From Profundicola sp048268105 (GTDB lineage: Bacteria > Bacteroidota > Bacteroidia > Flavobacteriales > Weeksellaceae): a stretch of DNA of 64,000 bases. A program made the position numbers and the translations under genes. Shown piece after piece: positions 1 to 8,541 of the stretch (position 1 is the stretch's first letter; the number at the start of each line of letters is the position of its first letter). The notes under the pieces are model-generated. The model saw only the letters and a program-made list of their open reading frames with translations. It ran no database searches and was not told where the DNA came from. The stretch covers positions 62,001 through 126,000 of the forward strand of contig JBLWWH010000003.1 of assembly GCA_048268105.1 (NCBI GenBank), read 5' to 3'.

Positions 1-1714
1 CTTTGTATTCACCACCTTGTTCTAATAAACTCTCGTGGGTGCCTTCTTGAGCAATTCTACCTTCGCGTAACACAATAATTTTATCAGCGTGCTTAGCAGA
101 TGAAACTCTGTGGGTAATAATCACAATCGTTTTCTGTTTAGCAACCTCCTGAATGTTTTGAAGAATATTTTCTTCGGTTTCTGTATCCACTGCAGATAAA
201 CTATCATCAAAAATCAAAATTCTTGGATCTTTGATCAAGGCACGAGCAATAGAAATTCTTTGTTTCTGGCCACCAGATAGAGTTACGCCACGTTCGCCAA
301 CTTTAGTATCATATCCTTCTTGGAATTCGATAATGTTATGATGAACATCGGCTTTTTTGGCAAACTTAATAATGTCTTGTCGAGATGCATCTTCTGCTGC
401 AAAAGCAATATTAGAGGCCAAAGTTTCAGAGAATAAAAAGGCCTCCTGAGGCACGAAACCAATTTGAGTTCTTAAATCATTCAAATTTAACTCAGGCAAA
501 GGTTTTTCATCCATTAAGACGACACCTTCTGTCGGGTCATACAATCTGGCAATTAATTCAGCAATGGTCGTTTTTCCAGAACCCGTTTTTCCCAAAATAG
601 CTAAAGTCTTGCCCGCAGCTAGGTCGAATGTAATATGGCTTAATGCTTTGATACCCGTATTTTCATAGATAAAGCTCACATCCCTAAAGCTGATAGCGCC
701 TTCAATCGGCGTATGTTCGCTAACGGTATTAACCACACTAGGCGTAGCTTGCAAGAATTCATTGATTCTTTTCATAGAAGCTTCGGCTCTTTGAACCACC
801 ATAGAAATCCAACCTAATGAAGCAAAAGGCCAAATCAACATGTTTAAGTACATAAAGAATTGAGCAACCGTACCAATTTCTTCAATTTCGCCGTTAATAT
901 AAGCGGCACCTCCTGCATATAAAATTAAAATCTGACTAATTCCAATGACCAACAGCATCATCGGAAAGAAAAAAGCCTGGATATTGGCTAATGAAATCGA
1001 TTTACGTTTATAATTATTGGCATTTTGAGCGTAAGCACTCTTTATCTGCCCTTCCTTATTAAATGATTTAATCACTCGAATTCCAGAGAATATATCTTGC
1101 ACATAAGAAGATAAATTAGACTGTTCCTCTTGAACCTCTCTACTTTTTCTATTAATAATACTACTTATAAAGTAAATTAAAACAGAAAGAATAGGCAAAG
1201 GAGCTAAGGTGTATAAGGTCAGTGTTTTGTTGATAAATAACATTTCAACAATCAAAATAATTGCCAAAGAAATCAAATTAATAGGATACATAATCCCAGG
1301 ACCTAAATACATACGGACATATCCAACATCCTCGCTAATACGATTCATTAAATCTCCCGTTCTGTTCTTCTTATAAAAAGAAGTATCTAGATCTTGATAG
1401 TGCTTGAAAATAACATTTTTAAGATCAAACTCAATATGGCGAGACGCTACAATAATCGTTTGTCTTTGAAAGAAAGTTAAAATACCACTGATAATCGGTA
1501 AAATTATAATGATAGAACCGTAAATTAATAATTGCTCAACACTCGCAGGTTCACCTGTTTTAGAAAAAGCATCGTCAATAAGATTAATGGCTTTACCAAT
1601 ATAACGTACGGCATAAACTGAGATGATATTAGTAGCAATAACGAATATAGCACCCCAGAAAAGCAGCCATTTATATTTAAAGATTAATTTATTAAGACTG
1701 AATAATTCTTTCAT
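1..1714 (-). CDS. ABC exporter half-transporter (MsbA/MdlA-like), 3' end cut by window edge
   Basis: The minus-strand frame opens at the ATG at 1714 and stays open to the left edge, giving about 571 residues. An N-terminal six-helix exporter domain is followed by a nucleotide-binding domain with Walker A GKTGSGKTT, Q-loop FVPQEAF, signature LSGGQKQR, and the late motif TIVIITHR with the switch His. The Walker B region reads LIFDDSLSAVD, with Asp where a catalytic Glu is normal. That is the degenerate site typical of one half of heterodimeric exporters such as MdlA or YheI, so a partner half-transporter is expected, possibly beyond the left edge (inference). The substrate cannot be told from sequence; lipid or drug export is usual for the family. 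A Bacteroidota-type promoter lies just upstream. The extreme C-terminus is missing. Confidence 0.9.
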   Translation of the reverse strand, partial: MKELFSLNKLIFKYKWLLFWGAIFVIATNIISVYAVRYIGKAINLIDDAFSKTGEPASVEQLLIYGSIIIILPIISGILTFFQRQTIIVASRHIEFDLKNVIFKHYQDLDTSFYKKNRTGDLMNRISEDVGYVRMYLGPGIMYPINLISLAIILIVEMLFINKTLTLYTLAPLPILSVLIYFISSIINRKSREVQEEQSNLSSYVQDIFSGIRVIKSFNKEGQIKSAYAQNANNYKRKSISLANIQAFFFPMMLLVIGISQILILYAGGAAYINGEIEEIGTVAQFFMYLNMLIWPFASLGWISMVVQRAEASMKRINEFLQATPSVVNTVSEHTPIEGAISFRDVSFIYENTGIKALSHITFDLAAGKTLAILGKTGSGKTTIAELIARLYDPTEGVVLMDEKPLPELNLNDLRTQIGFVPQEAFLFSETLASNIAFAAEDASRQDIIKFAKKADVHHNIIEFQEGYDTKVGERGVTLSGGQKQRISIARALIKDPRILIFDDSLSAVDTETEENILQNIQEVAKQKTIVIITHRVSSAKHADKIIVLREGRIAQEGTHESLLEQGGEYK

Positions 1715-1722
1715 AAGGAATG

Positions 1723-1754
1723 CAAAAATACAGCTATTAAATAGAAATGCGCAA
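1723..1754 (-). promoter_or_regulatory. Promoter of the ABC exporter gene
   Basis: Read on the minus strand, TATTTTTG (1730-1723) matches the Bacteroidota -7 consensus TAnnTTTG. A TTG (1754-1752) sits 21 bases upstream as the -33 element. The leader to the ATG at 1714 is very short. The -33 TTG lies inside the inverted repeat at 1748-1781. Confidence 0.6.
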
Positions 1755-1781
1755 AGATTTTATTTTTTAAATCTTTGCGCA
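1748..1781. repeat. Perfect 13-bp inverted repeat between the ABC exporter and M56 genes
   Basis: The arms 1748-1760 and 1769-1781 are exactly complementary (TGCGCAAAGATTT and its complement) around an 8-base T-rich loop. There is no T-run after either arm, so it is not a standard intrinsic terminator, although it lies about 60 bases past the stop of the M56 gene. It covers the -33 element of the ABC promoter, so it could be an operator, an mRNA 3'-end hairpin for the M56 transcript, or both. Confidence 0.6.
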
Positions 1782-1841
1782 ATCTGTTGCATTAAACCTA
1801 TAATTTGGAAAAATTTAATTCACGAATTTTTTTTCAATCTA

Positions 1842-3620
1842 CTATTTTGTGAATATTTCAATACGATTGGGTTTTTGGTCTTTTATAATGTTTGTAGATT
1901 TTATATTTCTTGGATCCAACTCCAACATTCTTTCCTTAGATATTCTTTTTCCATCTAAAAATATTTCTGTTGCTACGCCATTAAAATTATCTTGATAATT
2001 ACCTTTACCATCGTGATAGACTTGAACTTCATCTCCATCTTTTGAGGTGATTTTAATAGATTTAGCCGTTGGGCTTCTATATTTCTTTTGCTGTGTTGGC
2101 GGTGGTGGAGGATTATTTGTAAAAATATCGATTCTAGATTTTTTCTTTTTGCTTTCCGAATTCTGATCTTTATCAATCACTACATTTTTAATTAACTTTA
2201 GATCTAAGTCATTCATTTCATTTTCAGTAATTTGTTTTCCATCCAAGTAAATTTCAATCTTACTTTTATCAACATTATTATTTTCTAACTCAATAGATTT
2301 TGAATTCAGCTTTGTGTCTTTTTTTGGCGCTGATGGAGGTGGCGGAGGCGGAGCAATTGGAGTTGGCGGTGGCGGTGGTGGAGGTAATATGCCACCAATC
2401 GATTGGTTTAAAACAATTATCTTCTGATCAATGGTTTTATTTATTTCAGCAATCTCATCTAAATTTGCTTTAATTTTATTAAGATCTAATTTTTCATCAG
2501 GCTTTTTCAATAAATTATCTAAAACTCTTTGTTTATTTTCAGCTTGTTTCGATAATATTTCAATTTCTTCTTGTTGAACTTCAATTTCCTCACTATGTTT
2601 TGTTAAAGTTCGTTTCTTTTCTTGTAATGCTTTTTGATTTAAATCTAAAGCTTTTTTACGTTCCAATAATTGTTGTTTAATCGAATCATTCTCAGGTATA
2701 ACTTGTTGCTGAATGAAGTCTTCGATATTTCTATTTTCAATTTTTATCTCCTCATTTTTAGCCTGTACTATATACATAAAGCAAAGCATGAAAAGTAGGG
2801 GTAATGCCCAAACTCTTCGAGCATAACTATAACTTGTTGTGTGGTTTTTGGTGATCATGTCTAATCTTTTTTTAATGTGTGAGGTGAAAAATGGACTCGT
2901 TCCAGGAATGGTTGCAGCAGAGAAATGTTGCCCCAAAAGCATGGCTGCAAATGCTTTCGAATCTTTATTTTCTATCGCCTTTTGATCCGCTAAATACTCA
3001 TGGATCAACATGACTTCTTTGTGAATCAAATAATACATAGGATTAAACCAAAAAATAGATTTAATGCATGTTAAAAATAATCTATCAATTGTATGATGTT
3101 GTGTAATATGTGCCAACTCGTGTAGGAATATTTTTTCGCCACTTTGGGTATTCACATCAATCGATGTATTCCAGAATAAATTCCTTAAAAATGTAAATGG
3201 GGCAGAAGGTAAATCTGTATATATCATCGTATAATTTTCATGCTTTTCCGTAGGATAATGCGATTTAATATTTCTAATTTTAAAAATTCCGTAAAGCATT
3301 CTTAAAGTATAAAATATCGAAATCAGACCGATGAAAAGGACCAAATAGAAAGTCCATGGATTATTAAAATCTCCCGATGTACGCTCAATAGCATCACCAT
3401 TCATGTATTGAATAAGTAAATAAAGATGTTGGTTATTAGGTTGAATGGTAAACCAACTTACTTTAATAAATGGTAAAATCAAGCTCAAAATGACTGAAAT
3501 TAGCAAGTAAAACCGATTATAATGATGAAATTCTTTACCTTCTAAAAACAGTTTGTAATATCCCCAAAATACAAGGGAGATAAAAATACTTTTTGCGAAA
3601 TAAATGAAAATAGGTTCCAT
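1842..3620 (-). CDS. BlaR1/MecR1-type M56 family metallopeptidase with C-terminal repeats
   Basis: A 592-residue membrane protein. Four hydrophobic segments (about 5-25, 38-55, 90-112, 270-287) frame a cytoplasmic M56 zinc protease with HELAH at residues 167-171 and the downstream HEYLAD (Glu208) that completes the site. In BlaR1/MecR1 this protease destroys the partner repressor when the sensor is triggered. No penicillin-binding sensor domain is present. The periplasmic part instead has a charged coiled coil (about 310-405), polyproline linkers (413-429, 504-508) and two similar units (about 454-501 and 550-591), each with a LDGK-containing core, an (I/V)IKDQ-like centre and R-I-(D/E)-I-F-T at the end. 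These resemble the TonB-receptor plug fold motif (inference). It starts one base after the BlaI-type gene's stop, so the two are cotranscribed and likely coupled. Confidence 0.85.
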   Translation of the reverse strand: MEPIFIYFAKSIFISLVFWGYYKLFLEGKEFHHYNRFYLLISVILSLILPFIKVSWFTIQPNNQHLYLLIQYMNGDAIERTSGDFNNPWTFYLVLFIGLISIFYTLRMLYGIFKIRNIKSHYPTEKHENYTMIYTDLPSAPFTFLRNLFWNTSIDVNTQSGEKIFLHELAHITQHHTIDRLFLTCIKSIFWFNPMYYLIHKEVMLIHEYLADQKAIENKDSKAFAAMLLGQHFSAATIPGTSPFFTSHIKKRLDMITKNHTTSYSYARRVWALPLLFMLCFMYIVQAKNEEIKIENRNIEDFIQQQVIPENDSIKQQLLERKKALDLNQKALQEKKRTLTKHSEEIEVQQEEIEILSKQAENKQRVLDNLLKKPDEKLDLNKIKANLDEIAEINKTIDQKIIVLNQSIGGILPPPPPPPTPIAPPPPPPSAPKKDTKLNSKSIELENNNVDKSKIEIYLDGKQITENEMNDLDLKLIKNVVIDKDQNSESKKKKSRIDIFTNNPPPPPTQQKKYRSPTAKSIKITSKDGDEVQVYHDGKGNYQDNFNGVATEIFLDGKRISKERMLELDPRNIKSTNIIKDQKPNRIEIFTK

Positions 3621-3621
3621 T

Positions 3622-3978
3622 TTATTTATTTTTAAGTTCGTTCAATAACAACTCTAAATCGTGAATAGAAAGTTGATCTTTCTCCACCAAAAACGAAACT
3701 GTCTCCTTGTAAGATCCATCAAAATAATCTGTCACCAAGTTTTTAAGCGATCCTTTGCTGTATTCATCTTTCATTACCACTGGAAAATACCTGTGTTGCC
3801 TACCAAAAACCTCATAGTTTGCAAAACCTTTTTGAACCAAGATTTTTAATATGGTGGCAATTGTATTATTGTGCGGCTTAGGTTCAGGGATTTCTGAAAT
3901 AATATCTTTCAAAAAACCTTGTTCAATTTCCCATAAAACGTGCATAATCTGTTCTTCAGCTTGGGTGAGTGTTTTCAT
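3622..3978 (-). CDS. BlaI/MecI/CopY-family transcriptional repressor
   Basis: A 118-residue protein of the usual family length. The N-terminal winged helix begins with the characteristic LTQAEEQIMHVLW, and a recognition-helix segment contains NNTIATILKILVQKGF. A C-terminal helical dimerisation arm follows. The family binds inverted repeats as a dimer and is inactivated by cleavage by its M56 protease partner, which is the next gene (gap of one base). Three inverted repeats overlapping the promoter and start codon (3977-4042) fit autoregulation. The signal is unknown; in Bacteroidota such chromosomal pairs are common and need not be linked to beta-lactams. Confidence 0.9.
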   Translation of the reverse strand: MKTLTQAEEQIMHVLWEIEQGFLKDIISEIPEPKPHNNTIATILKILVQKGFANYEVFGRQHRYFPVVMKDEYSKGSLKNLVTDYFDGSYKETVSFLVEKDQLSIHDLELLLNELKNK

Positions 3979-4042
3979 AACTATTTCTTTAGTTATTCAA
4001 ATGTATAACTAAATTTTTAATTATACAACTAAAACGTTAGTT
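3977..4042 (-). promoter_or_regulatory. Promoter with three clustered inverted repeats, likely BlaI-type operators
   Basis: On the minus strand a promoter is clear: TTG at 4028-4026, a 20-base spacer, and TACATTTG at 4005-3998. Three inverted repeats overlap it. The first is ATAACTA...TAGTTAT with a 6-base gap (3977-3996), covering the repressor start codon. The second is GTATAA...TTATAC (4003-4026), in the spacer. The third is AACTAA...TTAGTT with a 4-base gap (4027-4042), on the -33 box. All three contain the half-site AACTA or its complement. This layout fits tight autorepression by the adjacent repressor (inference). Confidence 0.7.
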
Positions 4043-4365
4043 TAATTAGGGATTTAATAAATTTACGTTAGAAAAGATGGGAAACTAATTAGCTTTTCAA
4101 TGCTTTATTCCTCCTTTTTCATGGTCTAAAGTTTTTGATATCCTATGGATATAAGAAGAGGCCCAATCAATCTTTGATCTAATTTTGTAATTTAATAGAT
4201 TCCCTAGAATATGAATTTAAATTAAAGTTTCTTGAATTAAGTATTAATAACACAAAATCAAGTTGCAGTATGTAATTTCTTCTATTCTATATAACTTGGT
4301 GTTAATGATGCAATTCATAGTATTCTTAAAATAATTTAACCAACTTTGTATTAATAATTAAAAAG
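4043..4365. other. Intergenic stretch before the DASS transporter gene
   Basis: About 320 bases of AT-rich sequence between two divergent units. No open frame or hairpin stands out. A partial -7 match, CAACTTTG, lies at about 4341-4348, roughly 18 bases before the transporter ATG; no good -33 TTG is seen at the expected distance. Confidence 0.4.
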
Positions 4366-5829
4366 ATGGCAGATTCAAGAAGGTCAGCAGAAAGAGTGAT
4401 AAATCGGATGCAACGGGTGGTAGATGCTCAAAAAAGAATTATACTTTTTTTGTTGAGTATCATTGGTGCTTTCCTATTAACTTATTTTGTAACGATCCAA
4501 GAGGACCAATTTAGCGTCATTCAGCAATATGTATTTTTCATATTAATTTTTGCTGTCACACTCTGGGTAACGGAGGCAATCCCACCTTTTGCAGTCGGAA
4601 TCCTCATTGTAGGTCTCCTTATTTTTCTCATTGGCCAAGCAGAAACCAATATTCCTGGGCAGCCAGGTTATATCGATGTCACCACCTTTATACAGACTTG
4701 GTCTAATTCGGTAATTTGGTTAATGCTTGGTGGATTCTTTTTGGCACTTGCGCTGCGGAAAACAGGTTTAGATGCGGATTTATTTGCTTTAACCATGTCT
4801 AAGGTCGGTACCCAGCCATCTCAAATACTTTTTGGAATGATGCTCGCCACGGCTGTCGCATCTATGGTTATGTCCAATACAGCCACCACAGCTATGATGG
4901 TTGCATCAATTTTACCATTTATAAATAAACTCGGCAAAGAGCATGGTTTGTCCAAAGCCTTATTGCTAGGAATTCCTTCGGCAGCTGCCATCGGTGGAAT
5001 GGGAACTATTATTGGTTCTCCACCAAATGCGATTGCAGTAGAAGCTATTAATTCTATGTCAAAAGCCAAAAGCGGAGGTATTCAAATTGGCTTCCTAGAA
5101 TGGATGGTATTAGGCGTTCCAGTGGCGATGATTTTAGTACTTATATTTTGGGTTCTACTAAAGCGTAAGTTTAAACTAAGTGAAATGAATGTGGAGAGTG
5201 TCGTTGAAATCAAAAACGAACCAAGCAATCTAGAAGAGCGTTTTCAAAAGAGAATTGTATTAGCCGTATTGGCAGTTACAGTTTTATTATGGCTAACGGG
5301 GCGCTGGCATGGGATCCCATCTGCTGCAGTTTCAGGTATTCCAATTATTTTCTTTCCTATGATTGGAATTATAACAGGGGAGGATGTGCGAGAGATTCCG
5401 TGGGATACCCTAATGTTGGTGGCAGGTGGTTTGTCACTTGGTTTAGCCATTCAAGAAAGTGGATTGGCCGAATTCTTTGTAGCTAAGTTATCTAACTTCA
5501 CCTTCAACGAATATGCTATGATGACGATTTTTGCTTTTGCCACTGTTCTTTTCTCGAATATTATGAGTAACACGGCTACGGCTACTATCTTGATACCTGT
5601 CGCGAGTATATTGCCTGGTGTAAACCCAGCTTATATGGCAATGGTAATTGGTGTGAGCGCATCTTGTGCTTTATTCCTGCCAGTTTCCACTCCTCCCAAT
5701 GCAATTGCATATAGTACAGGATTATTGAAGCAATCTGATTTTAGATTTGGTGGATTAACCATTGGCTTATTGGGTCCTATCTTAGTAATTATTTGGGTAG
5801 TATTCTTGTATATGATGGGCTACTTCTAG
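4366..5829 (+). CDS. DASS/SLC13-family sodium-coupled anion (dicarboxylate or sulfate) transporter
   Basis: A 487-residue multi-spanning membrane protein. It shows the two inverted-repeat SNT signatures of the divalent anion:sodium symporter family: VMSNTATTAMMV near 168-179 and IMSNTATATILIPV near 400. Each is paired with a proline motif, GSPPNAIA and STPPNAIAY. These form the two sodium- and carboxylate-binding hairpins. The cytoplasmic N-terminus is charged (about 25 residues) before the first helix. Substrates in the family are C4-dicarboxylates, citrate or sulfate; the sequence alone does not decide, though SNT in both halves is typical of di/tricarboxylate carriers. It is a single-gene unit closed by a terminator at 5869. 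Confidence 0.9.
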   Translation: MADSRRSAERVINRMQRVVDAQKRIILFLLSIIGAFLLTYFVTIQEDQFSVIQQYVFFILIFAVTLWVTEAIPPFAVGILIVGLLIFLIGQAETNIPGQPGYIDVTTFIQTWSNSVIWLMLGGFFLALALRKTGLDADLFALTMSKVGTQPSQILFGMMLATAVASMVMSNTATTAMMVASILPFINKLGKEHGLSKALLLGIPSAAAIGGMGTIIGSPPNAIAVEAINSMSKAKSGGIQIGFLEWMVLGVPVAMILVLIFWVLLKRKFKLSEMNVESVVEIKNEPSNLEERFQKRIVLAVLAVTVLLWLTGRWHGIPSAAVSGIPIIFFPMIGIITGEDVREIPWDTLMLVAGGLSLGLAIQESGLAEFFVAKLSNFTFNEYAMMTIFAFATVLFSNIMSNTATATILIPVASILPGVNPAYMAMVIGVSASCALFLPVSTPPNAIAYSTGLLKQSDFRFGGLTIGLLGPILVIIWVVFLYMMGYF

Positions 5830-5868
5830 AAAGCTCCTGATAAGACTTAAAATAACTCATTTTAAAAG

Positions 5869-5902
5869 GCGTGTTGAATCAATCAATGCGCATTTTTTTT
5901 TG
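5869..5902 (+). terminator. Intrinsic terminator of the DASS transporter gene
   Basis: A nine-pair stem (GCG..TTGA with TCAA..CGC and two G-T wobbles) between 5869 and 5891 is followed by a run of nine T. Confidence 0.75.
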
Positions 5903-5962
5903 TCTTAAAAATTTAAAATAGATAGGAGTAGAAGCTATTCTAAACAAGAAAAATTGATTCAA

Positions 5963-5999
5963 TAAAAAAAGCATCTACAGTCTCTGTAAATGCTTTTTT
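5963..5999 (-). terminator. Bidirectional intrinsic terminator 3' of tRNA-Val
   Basis: Arms AGCAT-c-TACAG and CTGTA-a-ATGCT flank a short loop, with seven A on the left and six T on the right. It can therefore stop transcription both ways. On the minus strand it lies directly behind the tRNA. Confidence 0.8.
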
Positions 6000-6003
6000 G
6001 TTG

Positions 6004-6078
6004 TGGGATCAGAGGGATTCGAACCCCCGACCCTCTGCTTGTAAGGCAGATGCTCTGAACCAACTGAGCTATGATCCC
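6004..6078 (-). tRNA. tRNA-Val (anticodon TAC)
   Basis: The minus strand folds as a full cloverleaf. The acceptor stem is GGGATCA/TGATCCC with discriminator A, the D-arm GCTC/GAGC, the anticodon stem TCTGC/GCAGA with loop CTTACAA (anticodon TAC), and the T-loop TTCGAAT. The 3' CCA is not encoded (the following bases are CAA). A strong promoter lies upstream at 6095-6123 and a terminator follows, so it is an independent transcription unit. Confidence 0.95.
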
Positions 6079-6094
6079 TTTTGTAATTCGATTG

Positions 6095-6123
6095 CAAATA
6101 TACATTCAATTTTCAAATCTCAA
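6095..6123 (-). promoter_or_regulatory. Promoter of tRNA-Val
   Basis: On the minus strand TTG (6123-6121), an 18-base spacer and TATATTTG (6102-6095) match the Bacteroidota -33/-7 consensus exactly. The mature tRNA begins 17 bases further on. Confidence 0.75.
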
Positions 6124-6310
6124 AACAAAATTCAAATTATTTTCAAATTATTTTTCTACTTAAATTGTAACTATCTATTTTGGCGATAATTAATGATGAG
6201 ATTTTTTCTAATAATTTTCTATGATTAGTTTCATTAAATGGATTGCACGGCGTAAAAGCGAGTCAAAAGTTCGTATTAAACAAAGCTAAGAAAAATAAAT
6301 ACTGTAGATT

Positions 6311-7408
6311 CTATTGGAAGGCTCTTCTGAAATATAGAATAATCGTGATAAATCCAAATACAATATTAGACAGCCACACAGCTAAAAGGGGAGTAAGATT
6401 ACCCACATTAGATAAAACCTTGCTAGCCTCATTCCCGAAAATGTAAATAAACGCCATCGTAATTCCAATCGCTAAGTTGAGCCCAATTCCACCTCTTCGT
6501 TTCTGGGAGGACAAGGAAAGTGCTAATAGGCTTAGAATAATCGATGAAAAAGGCAAACTACTTCGTTGATAAAGCTCATTTAAGTAAACGCTAATGCTCG
6601 CCGAACCTTTGAATTTCTCTCGATCAATGAATTTCCTTAATTCAATCGAGTTCATCGTTTCTGCTACATAACCTTCTGGCAAAAGCTCATCCGGAGTAAC
6701 GCTAAATTTTCTTTCGGTTCTATTTCCACTGGTCAAGGAGTCCGTTCCATCGGTTTGTACTTGACGTTCATAAAAGTGATTCAAAGCATAGATAGAATCT
6801 TTTTGATTCCAAATTAAATCATTCGCACGCAGGGAATAAACCAATTCATTACCATCAAATTTCTGATAAATAAATCCACTTCCGTTTAAAGTTCTACGAT
6901 TATAGTTATGCAAGAAAATATATTCATCAGGGGAAATCTGCGCCGAAATTGGCCGCCCTTTGTAATAATCCTGTTCCTTAGATGTAGGTTGCAGATAAGT
7001 GTAATAATAATCGTTTTTATAAACGTTAGCCTTCGGTAATAAAAAGTGATTCACCGCAAATGATAAAGCGCCAATTCCAAAAGCAACAATCAAATAGGGG
7101 CGAGTTAGTCTAAAATAACTCATTCCACCCGAAGTCATCGCAACTATTTCGGTATTATTGGTCAACCTTGACGTGAAATAGATAGCCGCAATAAAAACAC
7201 CAATAGGTAAGAAGGTATTCACAATCCAAAGAACAAAAAACGGATAATAATCAATCAAAGCAGCTCCAATCGTAGAGCCATTATCCTGAATTTTACCTAC
7301 TTTCTGGCTCAAGTCAATCACCAAAACAATCAAGGCCAATAGCGTAGTCATAAACACAAATGTGCCTATGAAATTCTTCATGATATACCGATCGAGTAAT
7401 TTTATCAA
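6311..7408 (-). CDS. lptG: LptF/LptG-family permease (lipopolysaccharide export)
   Basis: A 365-residue YjgP/YjgQ-family protein. The N-terminus MIKLLDRYIMKNFIGTF and three transmembrane helices precede a roughly 150-residue periplasmic beta-jellyroll domain, and three more helices close the protein. This is the membrane half of the LptB2FG machine that extracts lipopolysaccharide from the inner membrane. The GGMSYFRL segment is the coupling-helix region. LptF and LptG are hard to separate by eye; I favour LptG because a gene of this type next to tgt is a frequent Bacteroidota arrangement (recalled, not checked). It overlaps the end of tgt by four bases, so the two are cotranscribed and coupled. 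Confidence 0.85.
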   Translation of the reverse strand: MIKLLDRYIMKNFIGTFVFMTTLLALIVLVIDLSQKVGKIQDNGSTIGAALIDYYPFFVLWIVNTFLPIGVFIAAIYFTSRLTNNTEIVAMTSGGMSYFRLTRPYLIVAFGIGALSFAVNHFLLPKANVYKNDYYYTYLQPTSKEQDYYKGRPISAQISPDEYIFLHNYNRRTLNGSGFIYQKFDGNELVYSLRANDLIWNQKDSIYALNHFYERQVQTDGTDSLTSGNRTERKFSVTPDELLPEGYVAETMNSIELRKFIDREKFKGSASISVYLNELYQRSSLPFSSIILSLLALSLSSQKRRGGIGLNLAIGITMAFIYIFGNEASKVLSNVGNLTPLLAVWLSNIVFGFITIILYFRRAFQ

Positions 7409-8535
7409 AGTCGTTGCTTTAATTTAGGAACCGTTTGTTCTTTCCATTGATTGAAATCTCCAGCCAAAATATGCTCTCTGGCTACGCGCACTAAGTCCAA
7501 ATAAAACGCCAAATTGTGAATAGACGCAATTTGTTTTCCTAAATATTCTTTTGCAACAAACAAATGACGCACATACGCTTTGGAATATGCCGAATCTACA
7601 TAAGATGTTCCCGACTCATCCAAAGGAGAAAAATCATCCTTCCACTTCGCGTTTTTCATGTTCATTACCCCATTCCACGTAAATAACATTCCATTTCTTG
7701 CATTTCGCGTCGGCATCACACAATCAAACATGTCAACACCCAAAGCAATATTCTCCAAAATATTCCACGGCGTACCAACTCCCATCAAATATCTCGGTTT
7801 ATCTTTTGGCAAAATCTCACAAACCAAACCAGCAATATTGTACATCACATCCTCTGGCTCTCCAACACTCAATCCACCAATAGCATTCCCTTCTGCGCCA
7901 AAATCCGCAACATATTTCGCCGATTCAATTCTTAGGTCTTCAAAAGAATTTCCTTGTACAATCGGAAACAAAGTCTGATGATAACCATATAGCGGAGGAT
8001 TCTCGCTCAACCAAGTTCTACAGCGCTCCAGCCATCTATGTGTCACGTGCATCGCCTTTTTGGCTTCTCTATACGTCGCTGGGATTCCAGTTAATTCATC
8101 AAAAGCCATAATAATGTCAGCCCCAATTTTTCGTTGAATTTCCATTGAATATTCTGGCGAAAACATATGATAAGAACCATCTATATGCGATTGAAAACGC
8201 ACACCTTCCTCAGATACCTTTCTAATATCCGACAAAGAATACACCTGAAAACCGCCACTATCCGTCAGAATGGGTCTATCCCAATTCATAAACTTGTGCA
8301 GTCCACCAGCTTTTTCTAATATTTCTGTTCCCGGACGCAAATATAAATGATAGGTATTCCCTAAAATTATTTGGGCTTTAATATCCTCCTTTAGCTCATG
8401 TTGGTGCACCGCTTTCACGCTAGCCACCGTGCCTACAGGCATAAAAATAGGCGTTTGCACCTCGCCATGCGCCGTTGTAAAAGTGCCCGCTCGTGCAGAG
8501 GAGGCCGTATCTGTGGTTTGAATTTCGAATTTCAT
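7405..8535 (-). CDS. tgt: tRNA-guanine transglycosylase (queuosine pathway)
   Basis: A 376-residue enzyme that exchanges guanine-34 of GUN tRNAs for preQ1. The base-recognition and catalytic motifs are present: DSGGFQVYSL with the proton-acceptor Asp, GGLSVGEP, and the nucleophile region FDCVMPTRNARNG. The zinc site is unusual. The stretch aligned with the CxCxxC of E. coli Tgt reads about ESGTSYVDSAYSKAY, without any Cys, while the later IHNL His remains. I recall this as a Bacteroidota form. I place the start at ATG 8535 (MKFEIQTT), not the longer TTG start nine bases upstream, because a TATATTTG -7 element ends only six bases before it. queA, the later queuosine enzyme, is divergent across a 0.5-kb gap. 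Confidence 0.95.
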   Translation of the reverse strand: MKFEIQTTDTASSARAGTFTTAHGEVQTPIFMPVGTVASVKAVHQHELKEDIKAQIILGNTYHLYLRPGTEILEKAGGLHKFMNWDRPILTDSGGFQVYSLSDIRKVSEEGVRFQSHIDGSYHMFSPEYSMEIQRKIGADIIMAFDELTGIPATYREAKKAMHVTHRWLERCRTWLSENPPLYGYHQTLFPIVQGNSFEDLRIESAKYVADFGAEGNAIGGLSVGEPEDVMYNIAGLVCEILPKDKPRYLMGVGTPWNILENIALGVDMFDCVMPTRNARNGMLFTWNGVMNMKNAKWKDDFSPLDESGTSYVDSAYSKAYVRHLFVAKEYLGKQIASIHNLAFYLDLVRVAREHILAGDFNQWKEQTVPKLKQRL

Positions 8536-8541
8536 TGGCTG

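Noticed and set aside
1623..1958. 111-residue plus-strand frame in the ABC/M56 region
   Set aside because: It crosses the hairpin and overlaps two well-supported minus-strand genes in antisense; its composition is not protein-like.
1842..3978. A beta-lactam resistance locus
   Set aside because: There is no penicillin-binding sensor domain and no beta-lactamase gene next to the pair.
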